Assembly: GCF_947501665.1 (NCBI RefSeq)
Contig: NZ_CANMWS010000021.1
Coordinates: 50,839-114,838, forward strand
From: an uncultured Shewanella sp.
GTDB lineage: Bacteria > Pseudomonadota > Gammaproteobacteria > Enterobacterales > Shewanellaceae
DNA: 64,000 bases
Reading direction: 5' to 3'
A model generated the notes under the pieces. The model had not been told where the DNA came from. It ran no database searches and saw only the letters and a program-made list of their open reading frames with translations. Position 1 is the first letter of the stretch. Every line of letters starts with the position of its first letter. Shown in pieces: positions 1-8,870 of this stretch. Both the position numbers and the translations under genes were made by a program.

Positions 1-124
1 CATTATTTGTTGCAATGATGCTGTGTTTTTCAAGGATGAGGTCAGTATATTAACATTTTTTTGCCTTTCGGCCATTGCTGAATGGGCGTGAATAGGTAGA
101 CTGTTTTTCTGCCTGGGAGTTTCA

Positions 125-1003
125 ATGCAATTGTTTGTTAAAGATTTAACCGTCATCGATTTTTCGTATTTGTGTGCAGAACGTGGCATGGTTGGGGAAA
201 GTTGGATTGTGGATGTGATCCTCAGTGGTGGGCTCGATGAGCAAAATATGGTGTTAGACTTCGCTAAAGTCAAACGCACCATTAAAGATACCATTGATGA
301 TATTGCTGATCATCGCTTGCTTGTGCCTACTGCATGCAGTGAAGTGCGTTGGCAGCAACAAGGTGACAGAGTATGGATGGACTTTTCAAGCTCAAAAGGA
401 AATATTCATCTTGCGTGTCCCGCACAGGCCTTCGCGCTTATTCCTGCGGAGAACATTACGTTTGAGAGTGTTGATACTTTTTTAAAGAAAGCCTTAACTG
501 AAGTCTTGCCTGACAATGTCGAAGGGATCACATTGGTATTACGTAACGAGGAGCATGCAACTCCTTTTTATCACTATAGCCATGGCCTTAAAAAACATGA
601 TGGGAATTGTCAGCGTATCGCTCATGGGCACCGTAGCCCGATCCATATTTATGAAAATGGTGTTGCTGCAACCCAATGGGATGAATATTGGGCCGATCGT
701 TGGCAGGATATCTATTTAGGCACGGAAGAAGATCTTGTCCCTGTGGCAACGTTATCTTTGTCAGTACAAACACAAGTATCTGATAAAACACATTTTGGTT
801 TTCATTACCAAGCGCCGCAAGGGGATTTTCAATTGGCGATGCCAAAAACGTGTTGCGACATGATCCCCCATGATACGACAGTTGAGTTACTCGCGGATTT
901 TATTGCGAATACACTCAGTGATAAAGTGCCGACGAGTCATTTTAAAGTCGTCGCATTTGAAGGTGTGGGTAAAGGGGCGATTGTTGAAAAAAAATCTGTT
1001 TGA
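125..1003 (+). CDS. Two-domain 6-carboxytetrahydropterin synthase (QueD/PTPS)-like protein
   Basis: A 292-residue protein that looks like two PTPS/QueD T-fold domains in tandem, roughly twice a normal QueD. In the first half, VLDFAKVKRTI followed by DHRLLVP matches the family's DF...DH motif. The usual HGHxW zinc ligands appear replaced by GESW near residue 25. The second half has HGLKKHDGNCQRIAHGHRS, which keeps the Cys and HGH-type ligands, and a later helix that starts DTTVELLADFI. By family it should act on pterin or 7-deazaguanine precursors in the cytoplasm, but its own reaction is not established. GGGAG lies just upstream of the ATG. The next gene is a secreted peptidase 30 bases downstream. 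Family confidence is good; substrate is unknown. Confidence 0.75.
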   Translation: MQLFVKDLTVIDFSYLCAERGMVGESWIVDVILSGGLDEQNMVLDFAKVKRTIKDTIDDIADHRLLVPTACSEVRWQQQGDRVWMDFSSSKGNIHLACPAQAFALIPAENITFESVDTFLKKALTEVLPDNVEGITLVLRNEEHATPFYHYSHGLKKHDGNCQRIAHGHRSPIHIYENGVAATQWDEYWADRWQDIYLGTEEDLVPVATLSLSVQTQVSDKTHFGFHYQAPQGDFQLAMPKTCCDMIPHDTTVELLADFIANTLSDKVPTSHFKVVAFEGVGKGAIVEKKSV

Positions 1004-1033
1004 TAGTCGATTTAAATAATAAGGGGATATAGG

Positions 1034-1864
1034 ATGCGTCGATTGGGCTTTTTTATACTGATGAACCTGTGCTTAATCCAAACCGTGTTTGCTGGGGTGC
1101 AATTTTTTGGCGACATGCAACCTGGCGCGGTGATCCGCGCTAAAACCACACCGGGCACAGCGGTTTTTTTAAATGATGAAGCGATTAAAGTGACGCCTGA
1201 TGGGCAATTTGTTTTTGGTTTTGCAAGAGAGCCTGCGTTATCCCAATCCTTACGTTTAGTCTATCCAGATGGATTATCCCAATTAGTGCCCTTTACCTTG
1301 AATGAGCGTGAGTATCGTATTCAAAAGGTGAACGGGATCAGTAAGAAAATCATGAAGCCCAATCCTAAAGCCCAAGCCCGTTCGGCTAAAGATAGCCAAG
1401 AGGTGAGAGCGGCAAGAGCAATATTTACTCCTAGCGGGGCATTTGCACAAGATTTTATTTGGCCTTTAACCGGGCGTATTTCTGGTGTGTATGGCAGCCA
1501 ACGAGTGTACAACGGTAAACCTGGTACACCTCATTATGGTGTTGATGTTGCTGCAAAAACCGGCACACCTATCGTAGCCCCTGCAGATGGCCAGATTAGC
1601 TTGTCTGTGAATGATATGTTTTATTCTGGCGGGACCTTAATTATTGATCATGGCTATGGTCTCAGTTCAAGTTTTCTGCATTTAAGTAAGCTGTATGTAA
1701 AGGTGGGCGATAAGGTCAAACAAGGGCAACCGATTGCAGAGGTGGGGGCGACAGGTAGAGCCACTGGTCCACACTTAGATTGGCGAGTCAATTGGTATCA
1801 AATGCGGCTTGATCCCACGACGATTGTCCCTTCAATGGCGAGTGTGTTAGCAAAGAAAGAGTAA
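1034..1864 (+). CDS. M23 family metallopeptidase (LytM/peptidoglycan endopeptidase type), secreted
   Basis: A 276-residue protein with an N-terminal signal peptide (hydrophobic residues 5-18, likely cleavage after VFA near residue 20). A beta-rich N-terminal region (about 20-100) and a basic linker lead into a C-terminal M23 domain. Zinc-site motifs are visible: HYGVDVAA (His and Asp ligands), FLHLSKL, and GPHLDWRV near the C-terminus, so the catalytic site looks intact. The GDKVKQGQPIAEVG segment is typical of the fold. It should cut peptide cross-links of peptidoglycan in the periplasm. A strong hairpin terminator follows the stop codon. Whether it is an enzyme or a regulator of amidases cannot be told from sequence; the complete ligand set favours an enzyme. 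Confidence 0.9.
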   Translation: MRRLGFFILMNLCLIQTVFAGVQFFGDMQPGAVIRAKTTPGTAVFLNDEAIKVTPDGQFVFGFAREPALSQSLRLVYPDGLSQLVPFTLNEREYRIQKVNGISKKIMKPNPKAQARSAKDSQEVRAARAIFTPSGAFAQDFIWPLTGRISGVYGSQRVYNGKPGTPHYGVDVAAKTGTPIVAPADGQISLSVNDMFYSGGTLIIDHGYGLSSSFLHLSKLYVKVGDKVKQGQPIAEVGATGRATGPHLDWRVNWYQMRLDPTTIVPSMASVLAKKE

Positions 1865-1865
1865 A

Positions 1866-1895
1866 AAAACCAGCACATTTGTGCTGGTTTTTTTA
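1866..1895. terminator. Bidirectional rho-independent terminator
   Basis: A 7-bp GC-containing stem (CCAGCAC at 1870-1876, GTGCTGG at 1881-1887) with a 4-base loop, an A-run before it and seven T after it. It sits between the convergent M23 peptidase and DUF2062 genes and could serve both strands. Confidence 0.85.
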
Positions 1896-1901
1896 TGTGC
1901 T

Positions 1902-2429
1902 TTATTTTCTCGTATATAAAATTTTACTGTTGCGGCTTTTCCATTTCAAAATAATAGAATAACGCCACATGCCTTTGATCAATATATAGCTACTAGCAGA
2001 AAAAATAATACCCAAAGTTAAACAGCCCACAAGGAAAGGTGGGCCTATGGTGCTCAGAGACGATTCAATCCAATGCCAGCTGGCTTCAAAAGCAAAGGGG
2101 CGTTCATGATAGCCTAAAATTTTTGTGCCTAAAATATAGGCCCCATAAAACATAAAGGGCATGGTTAACGGGTTGGTTATCCATACCAGTGCAACCGCCA
2201 CCGGAATATTGACATTGAATACAATCGCCAGTGCTGCTGCAAGTACCATTTGAAAAGGCATTGGGATCCAGCCGACAAAAAGGCCCACTGCAAATGCACC
2301 CGGGGCTGAGCGTCGATTTAATGCCCATAAATTGGTTTTATGAAGCAATTTGCCAAAGATGCGTAAATGTTTATGATTTTGCAACACTTCAGGCTTTGGC
2401 ATAAACCTTTCTATTAATTTTTTTGGCAT
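1902..2429 (-). CDS. DUF2062 domain membrane protein
   Basis: A 175-residue protein with a basic N-terminus and several hydrophobic stretches, including one around residues 45-100 (PGAFAVGLFVGWIPMPFQ, then a Pro-rich NPLTMPFMFYGAY segment) and another near residues 130-155. These Pro/Gly-rich motifs are those of DUF2062 inner-membrane proteins of unknown function. It is divergent from comEC with about 30 bases between the starts, so the two promoters must overlap. It ends at the shared terminator. No enzymatic residues were recognised. Confidence 0.8.
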   Translation of the reverse strand: MPKKLIERFMPKPEVLQNHKHLRIFGKLLHKTNLWALNRRSAPGAFAVGLFVGWIPMPFQMVLAAALAIVFNVNIPVAVALVWITNPLTMPFMFYGAYILGTKILGYHERPFAFEASWHWIESSLSTIGPPFLVGCLTLGIIFSASSYILIKGMWRYSIILKWKSRNSKILYTRK

Positions 2430-2460
2430 ATCTGTACTTTACAGCCTTAACTTATTCTTG

Positions 2461-4782
2461 ATGAATCGATTTCTACTGGGTTTTTGTGTAACCATTATTT
2501 CAGCTATTGTGTGGCCTGCGTTGCCACCTTTTTCGTATGTCTTTTTCTTACTGCTTGCGTCAGGTTTTATCTTTCGTCTGTCACCACTTTTTTCAGGCAG
2601 CGTATTTGCGGTGGCTTGGTTGGGCTTATTTTACCATCAACTTATGTCGTGGAATGTGCCTGCCCACTCAACGTCTGTTAAATTAGAGGGCGAAATAATA
2701 GCATTAGTTCACACAAACGGCGACTGGATAAATTTAGACATTGAGCTAACAGGTGTAAATTCATTCCATTGGGTAACTAAAAAGTTAAGATTAACTTGGT
2801 CGAAACCGCCTCCTTTACAAATAGGCCAAACTTGGCAACTTGAGGTTAGACCAAAGTCGATATCGAGTGTGCTGAATCAAGGTGGCTATAATCAGCAAAA
2901 AAATTTGTTAAGTAAGCATATCATAGCTAAAGGAAAAGTGCTTTCTGGGCGTTTATTGGAAGAAAGCGTGCCGCTAAGGGCACAATTGATTAATACTCTC
3001 AAACCTATTTTGGAGCACTTTAACAATAATGATTTTATGCTTGCGTTAATCACTGGCGACAAACAAGACATTTCAGCTCAGCGTTGGCAAGCATTACGGC
3101 AAACTGGCACTGGGCATTTAATGGCGATTTCAGGCTTACATTTAAGTGTTGTTGGCATGTGGGTGTTTATATCAGTGTTTTGGCTATTAAGGCAGTGTTG
3201 TCCACCTTTTGGCCGTAGTCACCTTTATGTGGCCACTTTTTCTAGTATTGTTGCAGTCGTGTTTTATGCTTATCTCGCAGGCTTTTCTATTTCGACACAG
3301 CGTGCACTTATCATGTTACTGCTGGTTATGGGGTTGGCTTTATTTAAGCGTTTTTCCTCAGCTTGGGAACGATTACTTTATGCACTGTTTTTTGTACTCC
3401 TTGTGGATCCTGTATCGGTGCTCAGTGCAGGCTTCTGGCTATCTTTTAGTGCGTTAACTATTATTTTATTAACGATTCAAAGCTATGTTATTCAAGCCGA
3501 GCACCATGATTTTAACGCTGAGGTTAGATCTCATTCGATTCTTTTGGGGAGCGTTAAAGCAAAGTGTGTGTTGTTTTGGGCTATTCAATGGCGTTTATCT
3601 TTAGGTTTGGGGGTATTGCAAGCCCTGTTTTTCGGGGGGATTACGTTACACAGTCTTTGGATTAATTTGATTTTGGTTCCTTGGTTTAGTCTTGTGGTCA
3701 TTCCCGTTATGGTATTGACTGTGCTGGTTTGGGGAATAGGGCAATTATTTAATATTGATTTAAATGCTGTTTTCTTACTGTTTGATTGGAGCTTAAGGCC
3801 TGTTAGCGAGCTATTAGCGTTAAGTTTTCACTTTATCGGACGTTGGATTGTGTTACCTGAACGTGTTATTTATGCCGCCATGGTGGCGCTATTGGGCGGT
3901 GTCATTTTTTTTCGAGTGACAGATAAAAAGTGGCAGATTTGCTGCTTATTATTGTTCTTACCACTTATTTTGCAAGTGAGTACTTGGTTGTTCCCGCCTA
4001 AAGCAAATGATTGGCGTATCCATGTTCTAGATGTGGGACAAGGGTTAGCCGTAGTGATTGAAAAGTCGGGCCGTGGGTTATTGTACGATACCGGTGCGGC
4101 TTATGGTGAGCATTTTAGTTATGCAAATAGAGTGATTATCCCTTTTCTAGATGCTAAAGGTCTTCGGCAATTGGATTATTTAATTTTAAGCCATGGGGAT
4201 AACGATCATGCTGGTGGTGCGAGGGATATAATGAATGCGTACCCCAATGTACGGCTCATTACGGATCTATCGACTTATGATGGTCAGACTTGTCGCCCTG
4301 ATAAGATAAATTGGCAAGGTTTACAAATTGACATATTGGGCCCCAATCAAAAGATGAAAGGGAATAATGGCTCTTGTGTTATAAGAGTCAGTGATGCTTA
4401 TCAGAGTGTGTTACTCACTGGAGATATTGAACGTCGTGGAGAAAGATTACTGCTTAAGGGCTCGACTGCGTTGGAGAGCACAGTGCTTATCGCACCTCAT
4501 CATGGCAGTTTAACCTCATCGATTGAGGGGTTTGTTCAAGCGGTGTCACCACAATTAACCATCTTTCCTGCTGGGCTAAATAATCGCTATGGCTTTCCAA
4601 AATCAGACGTTGTTACTCGTTATATCGATCAAGGCAGTCAAGTGGCCACAACGGGGAAAATGGGGCAAATTAGTATTCTTTTTCATCAAATGTCATGGGA
4701 GTGGGTAACATATCGTCAAGATTTAGCCCCTTTTTGGTATAACCGCTTGTTTGGATTTGGCGAAGCGAGTAAAGCAGAGTAG
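2461..4782 (+). CDS. comEC: ComEC/Rec2 DNA-uptake channel protein
   Basis: About 773 residues. It has an N-terminal cluster of membrane segments and a soluble N-terminal domain (about 80-170). The central competence domain includes TGDKQDIS and GTGHLMAISGLHLSVVG, followed by more membrane segments. A C-terminal metallo-beta-lactamase-like domain starts at VLDVGQGLAVVI. Its HGDNDH motif is at about residues 578-583 and APHHGS lies further on, so the metal-binding residues are present. The family moves single-stranded DNA across the inner membrane during transformation, with the C-terminal domain proposed as a nuclease. ATG at 2461 is chosen over the in-frame TTG just before it. The gene leads into msbA-lpxK with a 32-base gap, an order common in gammaproteobacteria. 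Confidence 0.93.
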   Translation: MNRFLLGFCVTIISAIVWPALPPFSYVFFLLLASGFIFRLSPLFSGSVFAVAWLGLFYHQLMSWNVPAHSTSVKLEGEIIALVHTNGDWINLDIELTGVNSFHWVTKKLRLTWSKPPPLQIGQTWQLEVRPKSISSVLNQGGYNQQKNLLSKHIIAKGKVLSGRLLEESVPLRAQLINTLKPILEHFNNNDFMLALITGDKQDISAQRWQALRQTGTGHLMAISGLHLSVVGMWVFISVFWLLRQCCPPFGRSHLYVATFSSIVAVVFYAYLAGFSISTQRALIMLLLVMGLALFKRFSSAWERLLYALFFVLLVDPVSVLSAGFWLSFSALTIILLTIQSYVIQAEHHDFNAEVRSHSILLGSVKAKCVLFWAIQWRLSLGLGVLQALFFGGITLHSLWINLILVPWFSLVVIPVMVLTVLVWGIGQLFNIDLNAVFLLFDWSLRPVSELLALSFHFIGRWIVLPERVIYAAMVALLGGVIFFRVTDKKWQICCLLLFLPLILQVSTWLFPPKANDWRIHVLDVGQGLAVVIEKSGRGLLYDTGAAYGEHFSYANRVIIPFLDAKGLRQLDYLILSHGDNDHAGGARDIMNAYPNVRLITDLSTYDGQTCRPDKINWQGLQIDILGPNQKMKGNNGSCVIRVSDAYQSVLLTGDIERRGERLLLKGSTALESTVLIAPHHGSLTSSIEGFVQAVSPQLTIFPAGLNNRYGFPKSDVVTRYIDQGSQVATTGKMGQISILFHQMSWEWVTYRQDLAPFWYNRLFGFGEASKAE

Positions 4783-4814
4783 AATGCTCTTTTTCCATTT
4801 GCTAGCTTGGGTCA

Positions 4815-6629
4815 ATGACAACATCTAATAAAAATGAAACTTGGGTGGTCTTTAAGAGATTATTAGGCTATTTAAAACCATTAAAAACCGTCTTTGTTTG
4901 TGCCATTATTGCGCTAATGGTTTATGCATTAGTGGATGCCGCTTTTATTGCTGTGATTAAACCTTTTATTGATGAAGGATTTGGCGGAGCAGCCAGTAAT
5001 GTCAGCACGCCGGGTAGCCAGTTAGATTTTGGTACCAGCGGTGGCTTTAATGCCAGTAATGACGTGTTAATGATAGCCCCATTGGTGGTTATTGGTTTAT
5101 TCACGTTACGAGGTTTGGCTAACTTTGCTTCAACCTATTGTGTGGCTTATATGAGTGCAAGACTCATTCAAGATATGCGCCAAGAGGTATTTGAACATTA
5201 TTTGAAATTGCCTGTAAGCTACATGGACAGAGAAAATACCGGCAATTTAATTTCTCGAGTGACCTATGATACAGAGCAAATTGCTCGCGCGTCAGGCAGT
5301 GCGTTAATTACGATTGTGAGAGACAGTATCACCGTTTTAGGAATGCTGTGTTTGATGTTCTATTATTCTTGGAAATTATCGTTATGCATTTTAGTCATAG
5401 GGCCCATAATTGGTCTTGTGATCACTGTGGTGAGCCGACGTTTTCGAAAAGTGTCAAAACAAATCCAAGCCGCAATGGGAGGCGTGACCGCAGCAACGGA
5501 GCAAATGATCAAGGGTCATAAAAATGTGCTGTCATTTGGTGGACAAAAAGTCGAATCAGAGCGCTTTTATCGTATTAACGACCGTAATCGTTATCAGAAT
5601 ATGAAATTGGCCACGACTCAGGCGATTAGTCAGCCGTTAGTGATGATTATCGGTTCATTTGCCTTAGCATTCGTGCTCTATGCCGCCAGTATCGATTCAC
5701 TTAAAGCAGAATTAACCGCAGGGACTTTCGCATCCTTATTGGGTGCCATGATGGCCATGTTACAGCCCATTAAAAATTTAACCCGTGTTAATGCCGATTT
5801 TCAGCGAGGCATTGCGGCCTGTACAACCGTTTTTGAACTGTTAGATACATCACCTGAAGTGGATATGGGGACTTATGAAGCTGAGCGTGTGCGGGGTGAT
5901 TTATGCTTTAAAGGGGTTGACTTTAGTTATCCAGAACAACCGAAAAAAGCCTTAAATGGCATTGATTTTTCAGTTAAGCAAGGTCAAACCATTGCGCTTG
6001 TTGGACGCTCGGGGTCCGGTAAGTCGACCATTGCCAGTTTAATCACGCGTTTCTATTCGGGATTGAGTGCCGGTGAAATTTGCATTGATGATATGCCCAT
6101 TGAACAATACTCACTTAAATCATTACGTAAGCAAGTAGCGCTGGTCTCTCAACAAGTGACGCTGTTTAACGATACTATCGCGAATAACATTGCTTATGCT
6201 TACTCTGGTCAAGTGACTCGAGAGCAGATTGAGCACGCAGCAGAGCTGGCTTATGCGATGGAGTTCATTAAAGACTTGCCCAATGGTCTCGATACTGAAA
6301 TTGGCGAAAATGGTGTCATGCTATCGGGGGGACAAAGGCAGCGCATTGCCATTGCTCGTGCAATTTTACGTGATGCACCTGTGCTTATTTTAGATGAAGC
6401 GACGTCTGCTTTGGATACCGAGTCTGAAAAAGCCATTCAAAGGGGATTAGATAATTTACGTCATAACCGAACCTCTATTGTGATTGCTCATAGGTTATCG
6501 ACGATTGAAAGTGCTGATCAGATTTTGGTTATCGATCAAGGTCAAGTGATTGAAAGAGGCACACATCAAGTCTTAATCGAGAAAAATGGGGCTTATGCCA
6601 ATCTTTATCAAATGCAGTTTGGTGAATAA
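4815..6629 (+). CDS. msbA: Lipid A export ABC transporter, permease and ATPase (MsbA)
   Basis: A 604-residue half-transporter that flips lipid A-core across the inner membrane as a homodimer. The N-terminal membrane domain covers about residues 20-330. The nucleotide-binding domain carries Walker A GRSGSGKST at residues 397-405, the signature LSGGQ at 503-507, Walker B VLILDEATSALD from 523 and a switch histidine in IAHRLSTI. Length is slightly above the E. coli protein because of a Gly/Ser-rich periplasmic loop near residues 55-75. It overlaps lpxK by one base (TAATG), so translation is probably coupled, which fits the shared lipid A pathway. Confidence 0.96.
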   Translation: MTTSNKNETWVVFKRLLGYLKPLKTVFVCAIIALMVYALVDAAFIAVIKPFIDEGFGGAASNVSTPGSQLDFGTSGGFNASNDVLMIAPLVVIGLFTLRGLANFASTYCVAYMSARLIQDMRQEVFEHYLKLPVSYMDRENTGNLISRVTYDTEQIARASGSALITIVRDSITVLGMLCLMFYYSWKLSLCILVIGPIIGLVITVVSRRFRKVSKQIQAAMGGVTAATEQMIKGHKNVLSFGGQKVESERFYRINDRNRYQNMKLATTQAISQPLVMIIGSFALAFVLYAASIDSLKAELTAGTFASLLGAMMAMLQPIKNLTRVNADFQRGIAACTTVFELLDTSPEVDMGTYEAERVRGDLCFKGVDFSYPEQPKKALNGIDFSVKQGQTIALVGRSGSGKSTIASLITRFYSGLSAGEICIDDMPIEQYSLKSLRKQVALVSQQVTLFNDTIANNIAYAYSGQVTREQIEHAAELAYAMEFIKDLPNGLDTEIGENGVMLSGGQRQRIAIARAILRDAPVLILDEATSALDTESEKAIQRGLDNLRHNRTSIVIAHRLSTIESADQILVIDQGQVIERGTHQVLIEKNGAYANLYQMQFGE

Positions 6630-7621
6630 TGCAGGCCTGGATTAATCAAGTTTGGTATGGAAAAAGCTTGTGGCGTTGGATATTAATGCCGTTATCTTGG
6701 CTTTATGCCATTATCACGGCCATAAGGCGTTGTTTATATCACTTTGGGTTTAAAGAGAAGATTATACTGCCTGTGCCGGTGATTATTGTGGGTAATATTA
6801 CGGTGGGAGGTAGTGGTAAAACACCGACAGTCATATTTTTGATTGAGCTTTTGCGTCGTCATGGTTATAAACCTGGGGTGATCAGTCGAGGCTACGGCGT
6901 GGATATTGACGGTGTTAAGTCAGTGCATGTAGGAGCAAAGGCATCTGAAGTCGGTGATGAGCCTGCAATGATCGTTGCGCGTACACATGTTCCTATGGTT
7001 GTTGGCCCTAAACGGATTCAAGCGGCAAAGCAATTACTGGCTGATTTTGAGGTGGATATCATTATTAGTGATGATGGTCTGCAGCATTATACTATGGCGA
7101 GAAATATTGAAATTGTTGTTGTGGATGGTAATCGACGTTTAGGTAATGGCATGTTGTTACCAGCGGGTCCTTTGAGAGAAGGAGCGTGGCGACTTAAACA
7201 GGCTGATTTTATTATTGTGAATGGTGGTGAAGCTAAACAAGGTGAATATTCTATGCACTTACAGCCCAAGCCCATCACACCATTATTGACGGACTCAACA
7301 TTTACTTTTCACTTAGATGAACCTATTGTTGCTATGGCTGGAATAGGGGATCCGCAACGATTTTTTAATAGTTTACAGCTATTAGGGTATCAGGTACATC
7401 AAACCCATGGGTTTAATGATCACCAAGCATACCACTTGTCAGAGCTAATGAAAGTGGCAGACGGTTATCCTTTAGTGATGACGGAGAAAGATGCGATTAA
7501 ATGTGTGGATTTTGCAAAAGAGAATTGGGGCTATCTTGCTGTTGATGCAAGTATCGCATCGGGCTTTGAGCAAGACTTACTGGTGAAAATGGGTCATGAA
7601 GTTCAGGCTACTAAGAGCTAA
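6629..7621 (+). CDS. lpxK: Tetraacyldisaccharide 4'-kinase (LpxK)
   Basis: A 330-residue kinase that phosphorylates the 4' position of the lipid A disaccharide precursor at the inner membrane. It has an N-terminal hydrophobic anchor (residues 10-35), a P-loop in VGNITVGGSGKTPT (about residues 55-68), the conserved SDDGLQHY near 150 and a late MTEKDAIK motif. All are typical of the family, and the length is normal. The start codon overlaps the msbA stop by one base. The Trm112-like gene follows 26 bases downstream, as in the msbA-lpxK-ycaR order of E. coli. Confidence 0.96.
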   Translation: MQAWINQVWYGKSLWRWILMPLSWLYAIITAIRRCLYHFGFKEKIILPVPVIIVGNITVGGSGKTPTVIFLIELLRRHGYKPGVISRGYGVDIDGVKSVHVGAKASEVGDEPAMIVARTHVPMVVGPKRIQAAKQLLADFEVDIIISDDGLQHYTMARNIEIVVVDGNRRLGNGMLLPAGPLREGAWRLKQADFIIVNGGEAKQGEYSMHLQPKPITPLLTDSTFTFHLDEPIVAMAGIGDPQRFFNSLQLLGYQVHQTHGFNDHQAYHLSELMKVADGYPLVMTEKDAIKCVDFAKENWGYLAVDASIASGFEQDLLVKMGHEVQATKS

Positions 7622-7647
7622 ACAGGGTTAAGTAAGGTATATATTCA

Positions 7648-7824
7648 ATGATATTTGATAAAAAATTGTTAGATATAGTGGCATGTCCAGTGTGTAAAGG
7701 GGCATTAGCCTATGATAAGCAAGCACAGCAGTTAGTGTGTAAGTTTGATAAATTAGTTTACCCCATTAATGAAGGCATTCCAGTTCTGCTTGAAAATCAA
7801 GCACAACCTTGGACGCCTGAATAA
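7648..7824 (+). CDS. ycaR: Trm112 family protein (YcaR-like)
   Basis: A 58-residue protein read directly from the DNA; it starts MIFDKKLLDIVACPVCKG and ends QPWTPE. It has the family layout: an N-terminal LLDIVACPxC motif, a central segment with a third Cys (LVCKFDKLVYP) and the conserved INEGIPVLL. Bacterial members are small, often zinc-binding helper proteins; some activate methyltransferases, and the role of YcaR itself is not settled. It lies directly after lpxK, probably in the same transcript, and is followed by a strong terminator. Confidence 0.9.
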   Translation: MIFDKKLLDIVACPVCKGALAYDKQAQQLVCKFDKLVYPINEGIPVLLENQAQPWTPE

Positions 7825-7900
7825 ACGAATCGTTAAAATTGGGTCATGAATATTAAATTAATGCGTTAAGTTTTTTGTTAATGCGTAAGCAATTGTGTCT

Positions 7901-7925
7901 AAAAGCGCCTTAAGGCGCTTTTTTA
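7901..7925 (+). terminator. Rho-independent terminator after msbA-lpxK-ycaR
   Basis: A perfect 22-base palindrome at 7901-7922 (core AAAGCGCC / GGCGCTTT) followed by a short T-run. It ends the comEC/msbA/lpxK/ycaR group. The 160 bases after it are very AT-rich and hold only the next gene's leader. Confidence 0.85.
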
Positions 7926-8088
7926 TTTGCTAAAATTTGTTAATACTGCCTCTTATATATATAATTAACAGTCAATTACTTCGATTATTTCTTATTCGAT
8001 GGAGTTATATACTGTTTATTTTTCTTATCTTTTTTATTTTTTCTTGTTACCTTTCAATTTACCGTCTTATGTGAATGGAGTCTGAGTC

Positions 8089-8826
8089 ATGGTAGATAAT
8101 GTGTTTAAATCTGTAATTATAGAATTACTTGCCCTTCATAAGGGGGAGCGTGTTTCAAATTTCGAATACCAAGGGAAGCGGTATTGGTTAAAGCAAGCTG
8201 AGCGTCATTCAGGCTTTATGCGGTTATTAAAGCCCAATCCGTTAGAAGCCATTAAAACGGAAGTGCTGACCTTGAAAAACATGGCGGCAAAATTAGCGCC
8301 TGTTCCTAAATTGGTATTGGCAGAAAAAGATTTTTTTGTGGTTGAAGATGTGGGTTCAACGGTTAAGCAATGGCTAACGGAAGAAGCAGTCACTAAGCCC
8401 TGCATGCATCAAATTTTAAATGATAGTGCTAAGGCATTGGCTGATCTGCATACAATGAGTTTGGCCCATGGACGCCCAGCATTACGGGATATAAGTTGGC
8501 AGAATGGCCATGTGACTTTTATTGATTTTGAAGCGAGCCAGTATAAAAAGGACTTAGACTATCAGCAGGTTAGAGACTTACTGGTGTTTATTCATAGCTT
8601 ATATCGTTATTTAGGGCCATTACATGATTTCATTGTGCCTGCTATTGAGCATTATCGTTTAAATGGTGGCGAAGCCATTTGGCAAAATGCTGCTCGATGT
8701 TTAAAAAAATGGCAGTGGTTGTATTATCCTGTTTCTTTATTTAAAAAACGAGGAGGACGTGATTTAACGCCTGTTTATTGGGTATTGAGGCACTTTAGGG
8801 TACAAGAAGCGAATTCATTGTGCTAG
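8089..8826 (+). CDS. Kinase-fold protein of the WaaP/InaA/BUD32-like group
   Basis: A 245-residue protein with a protein-kinase-like layout. A Lys is in the RYWLKQAERH segment near residue 30 and FVVEDVG near 85 looks like a hinge. The catalytic-loop region is AHGRPALRDISWQNG (residues 126-140), followed by IDFE at 145-148 as the metal-binding position. The loop has HGR rather than the usual HGD, with Asp134 a few residues on. The C-terminal part is helical and basic. I recall similar proteins annotated as lipopolysaccharide kinase-like in Shewanella, which fits the lipid A genes upstream, but the substrate is unknown. GGAG lies 8 bases before the ATG, and a clear terminator follows. Confidence 0.6.
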   Translation: MVDNVFKSVIIELLALHKGERVSNFEYQGKRYWLKQAERHSGFMRLLKPNPLEAIKTEVLTLKNMAAKLAPVPKLVLAEKDFFVVEDVGSTVKQWLTEEAVTKPCMHQILNDSAKALADLHTMSLAHGRPALRDISWQNGHVTFIDFEASQYKKDLDYQQVRDLLVFIHSLYRYLGPLHDFIVPAIEHYRLNGGEAIWQNAARCLKKWQWLYYPVSLFKKRGGRDLTPVYWVLRHFRVQEANSLC

Positions 8827-8841
8827 CCACAGTTTGCAATA

Positions 8842-8870
8842 AAAAAGCCTGAATATTCAGGCTTTTTTTA
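8842..8870 (+). terminator. Rho-independent terminator
   Basis: A perfect palindrome (arms AAAAAGCCTGAAT / ATTCAGGCTTTTT) with a T-run, 16 bases after the kinase-like gene. Confidence 0.85.

Noticed and set aside
1..3. CAT at the left edge as a possible minus-strand start codon
   Set aside because: No ribosome site is visible on the minus strand next to it and the rest would be outside the window.
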